From the NCBI GenBank assembly GCA_031216445.1, contig CM062218.1, positions 11,114,501 to 11,178,500 on the forward strand: a stretch of 64,000 nt of DNA, in the 5' to 3' direction. The translations under genes were made by a program, and so were the position numbers. The number at the start of each line of letters is the position of its first letter. Position 1 is the first letter of the stretch. Under the pieces are notes generated by a model, which saw only the letters and a program-made list of their open reading frames with translations, was not told the DNA's origin and made no database searches. Of the stretch, positions 36,644 to 49,709 are shown one piece after another. Source of the DNA: Lateolabrax maculatus (lineage: Eukaryota > Chordata > Actinopteri > Acropomatiformes > Lateolabracidae).

Positions 36644-37171
36644 TTCTGTGGGTTGCGAGGTACTGATGCCATCTAATCACCCCTCATGCATCACCTTCAT
36701 TCTTCATCCCCTCTGTACCACGCCATTATTCACCTCTTTCTTACACTCTTTTGCTTTTTTTACCCTTCCATCTACACTGCCCGTTCCATCACTTGTGCAC
36801 ACTATATTTCCTTTACCTTCTCTCACTATTCTATTTCTTGCCATCTCTCACCTTCTTTCTCTCTGTCCCCTGTATTCTGTCAATTTCGTCCCCCCTTTCT
36901 CCGGGCCCCTTAAGCCTCGGAGACTTTGCCTTTGTGTGCGATAGTGGAGTGAGTGGAGCAAGGGGTGGGGTGAGGTACGAGGGTTTTGTCCCAAGCTGTG
37001 AGGTGAAAATCATTTCTTAATTGCCTCTTGTCTTTTTGTGCCAGCGGTTGTGCCAGGGAATGGACTCCTGGGCCTGCACTACAACTCCCTAAGCAGAGGA
37101 ACTCCCTTGCCTAAGCCCTGGCTTTGTTTCATAACGTTCTCTGGCTACAGTGTAATCTGCAGTCCTACAGC

Positions 37172-37173
<2 letters not shown>

Positions 37174-37241
<68 letters not shown>
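37174..37241 (+). repeat. (CA)n microsatellite, long
   Basis: About 34 uninterrupted CA units; the only long CA (rather than TG) tract in the middle of intron 1. Confidence 0.97.
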
Positions 37242-37243
<2 letters not shown>

Positions 37244-39949
37244 CTTTAAAAAAGCTTAAGATGTTGGACACAGCAGAATACAGAGAAAATAGGCTGTATG
37301 TAGCACTATGAGGTCTAGGTGAGTTGTAAATGAGCAGTTGTGCTGCATTGTAAATTAAGTGTAGCACAGTATGTTAGATGTTGTTTGGCAATTCGAATCT
37401 TCAGTCATTTTCAGTATTGTCTGGGATCCTGACTCACATTTGTGAACAGTTCGAGCTGTTTCTGCTTTTGTTTTGTGCTTTTAACCTCACATATTTTGCG
37501 TTGTATTACAACATGTGTGTATATATTGTAGAACAGCAGCTTGGCTCTTACTAAAACTTCTTGCAGCTGTCCTAACTCTAGTATATGCAGGCCTCTGTTG
37601 TCAGATAAAAATGGTTTATGCTTCCCTATGTGATTTATTATTATTATTTTTTTTTCTGTGTTAAAGTGTAGTCTGGTTTAATATCTAGTTTTGGTCTTTT
37701 AAACATGGGGTGTGGTAGTGTAAAGCTAGATTCAAATGTAGATATTGCTTTAGCCAAAGCTATGATCTTACGTCTGTTTTCATTCAGTAGATAAGAATAT
37801 GAATTGTGTCTACTGAAAGTGCGCTCAGCATCCATTTATCCGGATCTTATGTCACAGGTTCATTTTTGGCTGTTGCTGTTCATTTCAATTCACAAGTCAG
37901 GAACTCACTTCAATGCTATTTAACCATCTGTAACATTAAAGCCTAACTTCTAATCAAAGCACAGTAGATACCGACTCATGTTGAATCCAGGTCAGGAGGA
38001 AGGTTGTGAAGCCAGCTGGATAATGTGTGTTGATCATGGAGACAGGTTAAACTCGCGTCACTGATGGTCTGAAAGGGGTACTTGCGTGACCGTGGTCAAG
38101 CCCCGTTCCTGCCTTTTTCCTGTCAACTGTCAGCGGAGGGCTGTGGTGGCTTCCATTAACCACCGCACTAACTGGTGATCTTATCTCCCTGACAATCTGC
38201 ATTAGGCTCAGCCTGCTGCCGCTTAACCCTTTACAGATCATAGCCCAGGCAGAGTTTTTCTTTCGTCCCAAGTGGTGCAACACTGTACATTGAGAGGAAG
38301 TGTTGTCGTTTGGGGTTAAAACTTGTTGAAAGGCCCAAACAGAGTTTGATTGACGGGTCAAACAGATCTGCGCAAGATCAGTCTGTCATAGATACTTGGA
38401 CATAGCAGGAGCTTATCTGTCTCTTTCCTCCTCCGTCTGTCAACTCCTAAAGAAAATGCATGAATTTCGGAGCAGGCTACTTGCTAGTTGCTTGGATCTG
38501 CAGCACAGTCATAGACACACAGCCCCCGATAATCTCCATAAAATCTGTCTCCCACTCTCCCTTCCTCAGTCTGTCTCGCTCCCACTCCCCTTTAATTTTA
38601 CTCGGCCGCAATATCCTACCTAGACCGTGATTGTTGTTTTCGGAGAGCTGGAGCGGTGTTGTTGTAACATAATCATTTAGTCTCCCTCCCGTGGTTCTGG
38701 CAAGCTGCATGCTGAAATCTATCCACTGCTCATTTTTATGGGGAGCGAATTTGTTGGAGCTACTGCGACTGCTGCTGGCTCACCTTTTACGCTGTATTTA
38801 CCAGTGTAGATGGATATCTCCCCCTGCAAAACATTTGAGAGATGACACATGTTATATACACATTTAATATACCCCAGAGGTCATGCTTGTGAATTTGATT
38901 AGTGCGGCTGAAATATGATTGTTGTGATATCGAGTGACTTGCCCTATATTGAATTTTTAATCTCAGTGTCGACTTTGGCTTATATGACATTCCATTTCTC
39001 CTGATCAGTGTTGTTGGAGCAAGAGAATTGTTTGGTGCCTCATTGCTTTGAATTAATATAGTTAAATGTGACATGGCAAGGGCTTGTTTTGAAGGTTGAA
39101 TACAGAACCCTCGTTGTAGTATCATTACTGGAAAATACAAGAGGGTGTTGAGGTAATCACACATTTTTTTTCCTCAGGTCAGACTCGTTGACCCGGAATG
39201 AGTGTCTACGGGATTCGACAGAGCAGTTTAGCCTTGTGCATATCATCTCGAGTGGGGCTATTGGCCGAGGTGGCATCATGGGAAATGAAGCTGCTTGTGT
39301 GCTCAGCATTCCCGCCATTCCCTCCTGTTGGTTGCACACAAACCCCCTCAGCCTTTGCCTCAATTTGTCGTTGTCATGTTCCTATGGATGTACAACAGCG
39401 CACATTTGCCACGTGTCACGAAAATTATAGCGTGGCACTGAATTCATCTATCAATCATCATTCCAGACAAACCATACAAATAAACGCTCAGACAACTCAA
39501 AATCTTTTATTCACTTGTCTTGTTATTGCATCTGTAGCACACGCTAAATCCCATTGATTACTCCCTTCACTTGTGTCACAGGCAGGGGCACCATATGGGG
39601 GGGAAATCCTGATCGATTCAGGGGGTACTGAGCTGCACAGGGGCCCTGTTACATGACAGGGATTAGATATTTATTGTTTCAGCCCCGGAGTGAGCTGTTG
39701 ACACGAGGCCCAGAATTCCTAGCTGTGCCTGTGGAGAAAAGTAGATTTAAACATTCTTATGATCTTGCAACCAATGTCTGCTGCTGTAAAGAATCATAGA
39801 TTTTAATAGATTTTCATGCTCAAATTTTAAAGTCAGCTGCTTTGAGCTTCCTACTTGTTGTGTCTAAATTGCAGATCTCCAAGCTAGCACAGTTTATCAT
39901 TCTCTCCCCTCGTTAGTAAAAAAGCTTTTTTTTTCTGCACTGCAAGAAC

Positions 39950-40125
39950 ACCAAATGATCTTGTGGGGGAATTGGATAAGTCCCTAGTAAATGGCGTCTA
40001 GTGCTCGACAGCGACTTTGCATATGATTTCCATAAACGAGGGTGTTGATGTATGAATAACTTGTCAAATGGATTGATTTATGAAGGCGGCTGTCACTCAC
40101 TGGTTGAGTTTATTCTGAGCGTGCC
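39950..40125. promoter_or_regulatory. Candidate conserved noncoding element (intron 1)
   Basis: Low-repeat sequence with TTTGCATATGAT (POU-like), ATAAACGAGG and GATTGATTTATGAAGG (PBX-HOX-like TGATTTAT). Judged from motif density only. Confidence 0.25.
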
Positions 40126-40140
40126 TAGCCTCACCCATCA

Positions 40141-40182
40141 GCGGCTGGCTGACTGGCTGATTGAGTGATTGGCTGACTGATA
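40141..40182 (+). repeat. Imperfect GGCTGACT-type tandem repeat
   Basis: GGCTGGCTGACTGGCTGATT and related units run in tandem for about 40 bases. Confidence 0.75.
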
Positions 40183-40577
40183 ACCGATGCAAGGTTATCA
40201 AGTTATATCTACCTCCACTGCTTTTATTGTTTTTCCGTTCATCTCATTGTACCTCAGCTTTTTTCAGGTGTGAACTGTTTGTTTATTTTTTTTTCTAATA
40301 AGATGAGAAATAAGTTCTCACACAAGACCTAACTTTCCTTGTGCGGAAAAATGTTCTGCGTGGCAAGGAAGTGAATGGATATCCATTGACAGGCTGTGAT
40401 GCCTTTTTCCTTCTATTTCTCTTTGTCCCCTTTCTGTGCCTTCTCCTTCTCCTTTTGTAGCTCTCTAGCTGGTAGGTGTTATCAATGCAGCTATTGTCAG
40501 GGCTGAAAGAGCAGGGGGGCTCATGAGACCCCCTTGACAATGGGCACATGCTTCCCCCTCTGTGAGCTTCTTGCGTT

Positions 40578-40609
40578 GCGTGTGTGTGTGTCTGTGTGTG
40601 TGTGTGTGG
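40578..40609 (+). repeat. (TG)n, interrupted
   Basis: TG units with one TC interruption. Confidence 0.93.
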
Positions 40610-42044
40610 TGGTTAGAGGTCTATGATAAGGCCTTTGTATGTCTGGGAAGCACCTCTCTTCCTCTGGCATATTCACCTGTTTTGGCTGCAGGTGTTATGG
40701 CACAAACCGTTAAGATCAACCAGCTATGAATCCATGACCGCAACACCATTCAAATAAAAACACCGCAGCTGCAAGGTAATGTTACACTGCATTGATTTAG
40801 CCAGGGACTTCATGTATATCAAGTTCTATCTGGAAACCACCTTAAACTCTTTATTTAACTAGCTTCTGATGCAGAGTCCACCCAAATATCTACTGTCCAG
40901 TGAGTTTCTGGTGATGACAGATGTGAACAGCTGCACTTTTGTGCTAGTTACCGAAGTATGCCAGTAACTTTGTCTGAATTCCTAGACTGTAATCCAAGAG
41001 TTGCTTATTTTGACTGAATGGCAGTTAACTTCAGATTGAACTATGTGTTAAAAGACCATTTATGGCACAAAAATTTGAGTTCAGTTTTCAGGTGTCAGTA
41101 ATAACCTGCAAACAAACAAGTGGCACCGACAGAGGTTGTTCATGCTTGAAGCACTTTGTGGTTGATATCATTCCAGCGAAGAAGAGGCATTGGCAGTGCT
41201 GCAGCTCTCTCTATCAGTTTTGAACAAACCATTTTCTATTTCTAAAAGTAATTGATTAAGCCAGGCAGCAGAGAAAGCATGTCAAGGTCGTATTTGGTTG
41301 AAAGCCATCTGAATGGAGAAGCCGTGAGCTGTCCGCAAGCTGCGATAAAAAAAGATCTCTCGTTGTCATAAGAGGATCATAGGACAGAATTAAAAATACC
41401 AAAAATGATCACATTTTTGGATAGCTGAAAGTTTAAAAAGCACCTGTGTGATGATAATAATAATGACACACACACACTCTCTCCAGACATCTTTCTGCTT
41501 CTCATTTTTACTCTCATTCTAAGACAAGATGGCTGCTTAAGGCTGTAGCTGGCTGTTAACACCTCTAGTCTACAGAAGGGGGCCTCTTTTTGTTGCTGTC
41601 TCCTAACCACAGGAAAGATGGGGGGGACTGTGGGGTTAAAGCCCCCTCATGATCCTAAACATTCACATAATGCGAACAGCTTTATTGCGGATTTTATGTT
41701 GAGTGTGAGTGTGCCCAGTGTTTGCGTCTGAGTGACAGAAAAGAAGTAGGTCAGCAAAGAGACCCCGTTCAACCCGAGCTGAGCCGCTTGTGTGTGTAAG
41801 CGCATACATGTTTGCGTGCAAATATGCACTTGTGTGCAAGTGTGTGGGCATGTGTAGCACAGTGTGTAATGTTTTCTTCCGCCAGGAACCAGCCTGACCT
41901 CCCACAGCTTCCACAGCATCAGTTAAGTGTGTGTATTTTTGTGTGTGTATGTGACGGCTGAAGCCCCGGCAGAGCTCTGTTCAATGTCGCTGTGAGCAAC
42001 AGAGTCAGCAGTCATATGCAGACTGACAGCAGAGGGAGCGAGGC

Positions 42045-42063
42045 GGGGGGGGGGGGGGGGGGG
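42045..42063 (+). repeat. Poly-G (19)
   Basis: Uninterrupted run of 19 G. Confidence 0.95.
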
Positions 42064-42921
42064 CAGACACTGGACGGGGAAAGCATTATTTTTGAGCCAG
42101 AGCAAGTGTGCATAGGAGATTCAGATGAAGACAGAAGGGCACCGGCACGAGTGGCAAGTAAAGAAGCAGAGAGGAAGAACTAAATACTAGAGAGGGTGGA
42201 ATTCTCTCTGTCTCTCATGCTCAGTCACTCATTTCACAGCATGCTGCTGTTGTTAGGGGATGGCTGATCTGCTCCACCCCTTCCCCCCCTACGAGCCAAT
42301 CCACTATCATATTCCTCCCCATCCTGCTGTCTGATTGGTGGGCTGCCTGAGCCAGTGGAATAAAATGGGATTAATGGGTAATCTGGGACCGGAGGCAGGG
42401 GAAGAGGGGCAGGGGCTCAATGCAGGGCTAAGGCAAGACTGACTTGGTCAGTGGGACAGGGATACAGGGCAAGGATAAGATCATAGCAGTGCAATTGCAT
42501 TACATTACAATATTCCAAATGTGTATGATTGAATATCCGTATTTTGTTTTATGATTTTTGCTTAATTCTGAGTCAGTATTTTGCTGAATGAATGCTTTAC
42601 ACACATCTGCAAGTAATACTTGCCTCTAGTCACGTTTGGAATGGGATACTACTGTACACACTTAATGCAACATGTCACTTGATGACACATGTAGTACTGT
42701 ATGATGCCTCCCCAGGGTCACTAAGGGTGGAGGTTGACTACCTCTTCTCACACACTCTTCCCTTTTGATATGGGAAGAGAAAGTAGGTAGGGAGATTCGC
42801 ATTTAGTAAAAATGATCATCATCTTGCAGAAATGGGGCTTCTGGAAGAGTTGGTGGGGTAGGGAGAGAACTGACTAATGTTAGGGCATTGGCAGAGAGGA
42901 AAAGACAGGGCTGCACAGTCT

Positions 42922-42939
42922 CCCCCCCCCCCCCCCCCC
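42922..42939 (+). repeat. Poly-C (about 17)
   Basis: Uninterrupted C run, about 860 bases after the poly-G tract. Confidence 0.93.
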
Positions 42940-43311
42940 TGGGTATTGTCATGGCTCTGAATGGCTAATGGGAAGTGAAACCAGAGCTGGAGATTGCTCC
43001 GTAATGGCTGCTGAGCTATGTCCTTGGGTATGTTGTACACCATACAAGAGCTATATTTTGTTTAACTATGTTTGCATATTTAGCAGAGTTTGTAATGGTT
43101 GAACAAAATATAAAATGTATATGCAAGCAAACATACTTCAAATACAAATTTGAATTGTCACTGAGTTATGTGTTGAATATACCGTAGATGTAAAAATATG
43201 GTTCAAATGCACAAAAAGTGGCTGTCTCAAATTAGACAATTTTCTTTAGGTACTGACTGATGATAATTTCTGTCTATGTACAAGTGTTTGTTGATTGAAT
43301 GCACACACAGC

Positions 43312-43364
43312 TTTTTAACCGGCTTAGTATCATTACAATGTAATGATAAAAAGCCGGTTGAAAA
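43312..43364. repeat. Near-perfect 43-base palindrome (53 bases with flanking pairs)
   Basis: The core 43,317-43,359 folds completely: AACCGGCTT pairs with AAGCCGGTT and TATCATTACA pairs with TGTAATGATA, separated only by a 2x2 internal mismatch and one central base. A T-rich/A-rich flank adds a G-T and four T-A pairs. With a one-base loop it suits a DNA cruciform better than a microRNA precursor. Confidence 0.9.
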
Positions 43365-44269
43365 TTAAAGTATTGCTTTAACGACCTGCTGTTAAACGAT
43401 AGACATACTGTGCATATGGACTATTCCTCTGAGCAATTCTGAACATGTTAAGGAAGGTCCTTCATTTTCTTTCTCATGTGTCTGTGTACCTCAAGCACCC
43501 TTTCTCCCTCAGTCTCTTTAAGATGCCATAAGCATCCAAATGAATATAAATGAGCTGAGAGATCAGCACGTGTTCAAATCAATGCCCTGCCAAATACAAT
43601 AAAAACTGCTGCTTGCTACTAGTCACGTCAATAAAACATTGATTCGGAAATACAGGCATTTTGCTGAGGCTTTACTCCCCCCTGTTCTCCGTGACTTCAG
43701 CTCAGGAAAACGTTGAATATATGTTAGCAATATTAGAAAAAAATGGCATGGTTTAAAGTTGACAGTGACAACGAATTGTTGTTTATATGAGGCTACAGTG
43801 ACACGGCAGTGTGTTTAACTTTCCCCTAGACTGTCAGCTCCCCTGAAACCTTCAGTGTAGGTTGTGTCTGTCCAAAATCTGGTCAGCATTAGTAAGATTT
43901 TAACACCTCAAAGGTAAACATCGTAAAAGGTTGAAAAACACAGCCTGTTCCTTTACGTTGTGACTGTTATGATAACTATGAGGTTTTCCATTACGATCAC
44001 TCCTGTGCATACACATTTCTTATCACATCTGTATTCTCCTCTATGTGGGGTGCCTACACCCTTCACTCAGACCTAAAATAACGTACATAGAAAAGTAGCA
44101 GAAATCCCCGTGTTTTGGGTAACAGGGAACAGATCAGAGAAGCTGTGCATCATTTTGTCTTACAAGGGAGACTTTTCTCTTTTTGTTTTCTTTCTGAAAT
44201 GACTTGGCTGCCACAAACCACAAACTTTCACACCCCAAAGAGGAGAAAGTTGGTGCTGTGTTTAAGCGC

Positions 44270-44520
44270 AGTCCCATGAGAGCCAGCACCGGCTCCCCAT
44301 TTTTAGTCAAAACCTGAAAGAATTAAAAAGGGTGAGTCAACGGTCCAGCAACTCTGAATAAGCCCGGAGGCTAAACAGGCCCCAAGTTAATTATTCAAAC
44401 CAGCGGGAGAGATGCCTGGCACGCTAACGTGCACAGGGTTTCCCCATGGGATAGTGCAGGGGCCTCCTGCTCGGCCCCCTGTGGTTTAGTCATGCAAAAT
44501 ATTTTGAATGGTATTGTGGG
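44270..44520. promoter_or_regulatory. Candidate conserved noncoding element (intron 1)
   Basis: No simple repeats for 250 bases, with AAGTTAATTATTCAAA, GGGTGAGTCAACGG, TAACGTGCACAGG and TAGTCATGCAAAATATTT. One of the most enhancer-like stretches by eye. Confidence 0.3.
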
Positions 44521-45478
44521 GAACTGTGGTAGTTACTTAGTTACTTTAAAGATCCGTGACCACGTTGTATGATGTCCTTTAGACTAGAAGTCATTTTGTC
44601 ATTTTCAGTTAGGCTTTCTAAATGTGTGCTTGCTCCTGTGTTTTTCAAGATAAACGAAAAATCTACTGTATTTTTAGCTCCAGTCATTTGCTCTGTTATG
44701 AAGCATTATTTTCAGATAATTTTTTTTAATCTTAGTCATCATCTTTACACTTTCCCCTGCACCACCTCCTCCTCGGCTGTACTGACAGGAAGACTACTTG
44801 ATTTCAGATTAGTTTCAATATGACACAACTTGCAAGAAAAGCCTCCATCACCAATAAACATCAAGAGCTTAGAGAGGGGAAAATCTTCGTTACGTCACCA
44901 CTGGTTTTCCAAAAAGTTGTCACATCCACGTCGTCTTACGTTTGGTCCGCTGAGCTCTCCAGTGCTACACGATTGCCAGGAAATAGATTACACGTAGCTT
45001 TTGATCTGAGCTTCATTGGCACAGTTCTTATCCAGTAAATTAGCTTCACGCAATGTGACTTTAACCATATGTGCTGTACACGGTCAGACTGTTTCATAGC
45101 AGTAGTTAGTTATAGAACCTGACATTTGCCCCAGTATGGTGCTACTGTCTTTGATCCCACTTATCTGTAAATAACAAAAGAGAAATGGCACCGTGCTGTG
45201 TCTATATAGCAAGCCACATCATTACGTCTTGTAGATGGTAATTTCAGAGAACTCGTGTTTGTGTATGCGAGACAAAGTGAGTGACAGCGTGCGTAGGTGT
45301 GTGCGAGCAGGGGGGTACTGTTCTTTTGATATGGCGGGCCATATTTGCTCTTGCTGTATAAGCTTTCCATCGACATAGGAGCATTAATTGTACCAGGAAA
45401 GTGGTGGATGTGACCGAGGTGGTAAATGGAGGTGTGGGAACAAGAGGTGGTGCAGTTAGTAGATACGTAAATGCACTG

Positions 45479-45590
45479 ACACATACTCCTCCATTGTGAT
45501 GAGCAAAGCTGAGATGATGCAAAGCCACACGCTCACACATACTCCTCCATTGTGATGCACTGTACTGGTATGATGAAAAGCTCCAAGTCG
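45479..45590 (+). repeat. 56-base direct tandem duplication
   Basis: ACACATACTCCTCCATTGTG plus ATG occurs identically at 45,479-45,501 and 45,535-45,557; the intervening unit is diverged but shares ATGATG.AAAGC. It looks like a recent partial duplication. Confidence 0.8.
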
Positions 45591-46420
45591 CACCAGAGTG
45601 GCTTGAGAGTGTGCGTAGGAGCGAAACGCAGACAAAACACCCTACCCAACTGCTACACCGAAGAGCACGGCATAAAACATACTAGTTCTAAGCAGGGGTT
45701 GACTATGTATTGCATTCACAGGAAAAGTGACAACATTAAGTATACCCAATGACTGTGCACACTATATCCGCCTGATTTTTGACACTCTTGTCTCAGAAAA
45801 GCACAAAGGAAAGGAATAAAAATCAGTCACAGCTGGAAAAAATCAAGGCCAGAAATCTTTGGAAAATGATGTTGTTATCCCTTGTGTAAGTTTAATTGGA
45901 AACCAAAGCCACAGTTTAAATGACATCCAATTGACAGTAAGGTGCATTTATTTCTTTGAATACTAACTGCCAAAACGAAATGCTCATATAGTGTGTAGCC
46001 TGTAGTGTCAGTAAAGTGTGTGTCTATATGGGACACAGCTCTTGTCCCTCCAGTCATGAGTGTATCTGTGTCTGCTAGCCTAGCACCACGTGTGGGTGGC
46101 TGGCTGGCTTACAATGGCTTCAGTGTACCGGCCTCCCTCCTCACTGAGTCCTCACTGTACTCAGTGCTCACACAGAGAATTCCTGGATCTCTCTGACAGG
46201 ATACCATCCCTCCCCCACACTCTGAAGCTTTAGTGGGGAAAAAGAACACCCGAATAGTGAGCGATTGCAAACTGGGGGGGGGACCCTGAAAATCGTCAAA
46301 ATTCCTGAGTCTCCCACTTGGCGGTTGAATGGTGAAAAAACGCAGGTCCCCTGCGATTCACCTCATTTTGCAGAAACGCAAGGGGATTGATTGTGTGGGA
46401 AAACAATCTTGGGAAGTGGA

Positions 46421-46432
46421 GGGGGGGGGGGG
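46421..46432 (+). repeat. Poly-G (12)
   Basis: G run in a purine-rich setting; a second purine-rich stretch follows at about 46,615-46,720. Confidence 0.9.
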
Positions 46433-47474
46433 AGAGATCCAAGGGCCATTTTCATGTTAGTGTGGCTATCAGGCTAGCCTGAGTCAAATCAGCTTCCTCT
46501 CCACACAGACCTGCCACTTACAGGGGGACGGAGGAAGGCAAGGAAAAAACAGGACTTTTAATTCAGTGTAGAGTGATTTTGCCTGGTGGTCGGGCTGCTG
46601 ACTGACATAGCTTGGCAAGGAGAGAGGGAGGGAAGGCGGAATACGCGGTGGCCAAAGGGAGATGAAGGGAAGGAGGTGAGAGAAAAAGGGAATACGAGAG
46701 GAGGGGAGGGAGAGAGAGATCAATGGCTGTTCCCTAAATAACGGATGTTTGGGGCGGCAGCTCTCTGGCCCGTCTTCCGCTGTGTGCAGACACTGGCAGT
46801 TAACCTGTCTCCAGTGCACAGGAACACTTCTCTGTGCAAGCTCTCACACACATAGAACCTCCCCTATGGCCTTTCCTGTACTAATTCAGCTTCTTTTCCC
46901 GGTTGGTCTGGTTAGATACCGTGTTAGCTCCAGACTCCCTGACTGCCCCTGTGGTCAATAAATCCCCAGAGCCTCCTGAGAGTTGTGGTTTCAGAGGGCC
47001 AGAGTCATAGCTACCCCCTCAACCCCACACCCTTAGCCCCAACTCTGAGGGCGTGCAGAGTTCATACACAGCCTAGCAGCATTACACCGAGCACAGTGTT
47101 AAAATACTGATGCCAATGTGTAAGCAAGAGTTTGTTAATGTGCAGTTATTCCTTTTTTATTTCCTACCATCTTGTGAAATACTTCCCCTCCACCGTCAGG
47201 TTTCTCAGGTCTTAACCTCAGGAATCCCAGGAATGCCGTTGTAGACTTTAAAATCTTTGCATAAGCACACACACCTAATGCCACGTCATTGTCGCCACAA
47301 CACATTTCACCCCTATTGATTTACTTCTCCTCCCACTCCCTCTGTCAATGTGAAATGAAAGGGACTCGATAGATTAAGATTGATTATTTTTGCAGAGACG
47401 AATGTGAACATTTTTCTTCAGTGCCACACTATGATTGATTGCTTTCAGTGACCCTTTGTCTAGGGTAAAAAGAG

Positions 47475-47476
<2 letters not shown>

Positions 47477-47508
<32 letters not shown>
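47477..47508 (+). repeat. (TG)n microsatellite
   Basis: Sixteen TG units. Confidence 0.97.
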
Positions 47509-47510
<2 letters not shown>

Positions 47511-48138
47511 ACATTGGGCATATGGGCGTTAAGCTTTTAGGGCAGGATAAATGCATCGCAAATCATTTTGAACTTGTTCCTCCTGCTCAGCCGAGATAAG
47601 GATACACATGCTGAAACACACACAAGCGTACATTTCATTGTCTTTACATGCTCTTGGCTCCTTTGCGGGGGAAATCTATGAACAACAATCTAAAGTCGAG
47701 GCCAATGCAAAGTGTCATTTGAGTGGAGGATCCATTTAAGTCATCGTCTGAAGCCCTAAACGTGCTCTACCCTGCTGAAATGTGCTCCTCGGCTTTCTGG
47801 CGTTCTGGCACTTACCCAGCTTCTTTGGGTGTGTGCGAGAGAGACCGAGAAAGAGAGAAAAATACTCTTGACTTTAACAAGGAAGAAGATATAAGGAAGG
47901 ACTGAGAGGCAAGAATGTCCTCTTCTAATAAGTAAGACAACAATCATAAGGAGGGGAGGCTCATTGAATCAAGGATTCAAGTCTTTTTTTTCTTAATGTT
48001 GGGTGAGGGCAAGATAGATTTAGAATGGAAATACTCAATTGCATCTAAACTTTCTCTGGGTCTGTAGATGCTTGCATATATCATTAGCATATTGTGACTA
48101 CTGTGGTTTTTGCCTTGTCTTAATGTTGAAGCAACAAG

Positions 48139-48158
48139 GCCAGCTTTGAAAAGCTGGC
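48139..48158. repeat. Short perfect hairpin
   Basis: GCCAGCTTT and AAAGCTGGC are complementary across a two-base loop. No terminator or RNA function can be assigned in a vertebrate intron. Confidence 0.85.
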
Positions 48159-49653
48159 AGCAGCATGCATGACCAATGGAACATCTTTTTCTCTGGGACA
48201 AAAATTCTGTCAACTCTATTTCTCAAAGCTTGATGACAACATGCCCACACAGCCACCATTAGTACAACTTTCCCCCTAGCACACTTGGAGCTGTTCTCTT
48301 CTAGTCTCTTTTTGCTGATTCCAACATACCCTGCCTTTCCCGCTGCACACAAATGTTTCCTCATGAGAAACCTCGTCTGGGTTTCATTAAATAATGACGT
48401 TGACATGAGAGAGTGATTCAGGGGATTCTGACACAGACCTGGATTCACCTCCGCCATCCCTCCCTCCCCTCTTTCCCTTCCCCCCGGCCTTGCATCACCA
48501 TAAGTCATTTTATGTGTGTGATTTTTATAACTGGAGCAGGTCACTGCACCATGTCACTGACACACATTTGAGTCAGCTAAATGATTTCCTGCATGTGAGC
48601 GGCGGCTCCTGTGCCGCTTATCCGCAGTGAAGACCTCAGGCTTTGTTGTGGTTATTGTAGTGGCGTCATTTTCCTGAGACTAACACGAAGAAACCCTTGG
48701 AGGTATTTCCCAGACACAGGGCCCGGGCTGATGACGTAATGGTAACTACTGTGACGTGGCCAGACAGAAAGTTCTCTGGCGATAAACATGAAACTCTGGC
48801 TTTGGTTAAAATGTGTTTTCTGTTTTCATTATTATTAGCTCTGTGGTTTGTCATTGTGGTTTGACCCATCCTCTTGAGAATACAGTTTCCCAGCTAAAGA
48901 CAGACAGCAATTATGGCCAGAAAAGGGCTATCATTGGGTGGGCGCACCACAATGGACAAAAAAGGATAGAATTGCACTGAAAGGATGATACACAGCCAAG
49001 GATTTCTGGTGATATTAAACAGATTGTTATAGCTTGGTCTGTGGTGAATATCAAAATCTCATTTGTGGTTCAGAGTGCTTCTGTCTCTTGTAGCTTGTCT
49101 GAGTCACAGCAACACTTTGTGTCAGACTTTAAGACAGAGATGCCACCAACTATTAATCTGTCTTGGAAAGATTTCCGATGAGTTACTTGACAAAACTCCC
49201 CACCTCTCCTCTCCCCGACTGGTTTTTCTCATATGTCATATCAAAGCGTCGTGTTACTCACCAGTGACATTGCATACATTCCATAGGTCTCTCCCACTGG
49301 GCCTCCATGTTTCATTAAGTGACCGGCCTATAAATTGAGGGGGTTTAATGTGGTTAGGACGCCATATGAAGTGTTTTTATGACAATACGCAGACAGCCTT
49401 GAGTTTAAACTAGTGAGCTGGCCTCTCTGTCGCTAGCTCTCTCTCCCTGTCTTCCTTATTCATCCACCCCCCCCCCCACCCCCCACTACTTACACATCGC
49501 TCACCCGACCGTGATCTTCCCGTTATTTAGGTCTGTCTTTGAGCTTGCTTTGATCCTGCCTAGTAAACCCTACCCCCACCTCTGCACATGGCTGATGATT
49601 AAACAAAGGGTCACAGAGTTTGGTAGAGGAAGTTGTCTGTTTGTGTGTGGGTA

Positions 49654-49709
49654 TGTGTGTGCGCGCGTGTGTGTGTGTGTGTGTGTGTGTGCGTGTGTGT
49701 GTGTGTGTA
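49654..49709 (+). repeat. (TG)n with GCGC interruptions
   Basis: TG tract with a GCGCGC block and a single GC interruption; alternating purine-pyrimidine throughout, so a good Z-DNA former. Confidence 0.93.

Larger units (their letters stand above)
26640..37173. other. jarid2 intron 1, proximal part
   Basis: Besides the listed repeats and one candidate element, no exon or RNA gene is recognised. The 32,440-32,640 patch is low-repeat and moderately GC-rich and might be conserved. Confidence 0.55.
37242..47476. other. jarid2 intron 1, middle part
   Basis: Contains two candidate elements, the 43-base palindrome, the tandem duplication and three G/C homopolymers. A CCAAT/ATTGG pair with GGATTAATGGG near 42,295-42,390 is another possible regulatory patch. 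No coding exon is seen. Confidence 0.55.
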
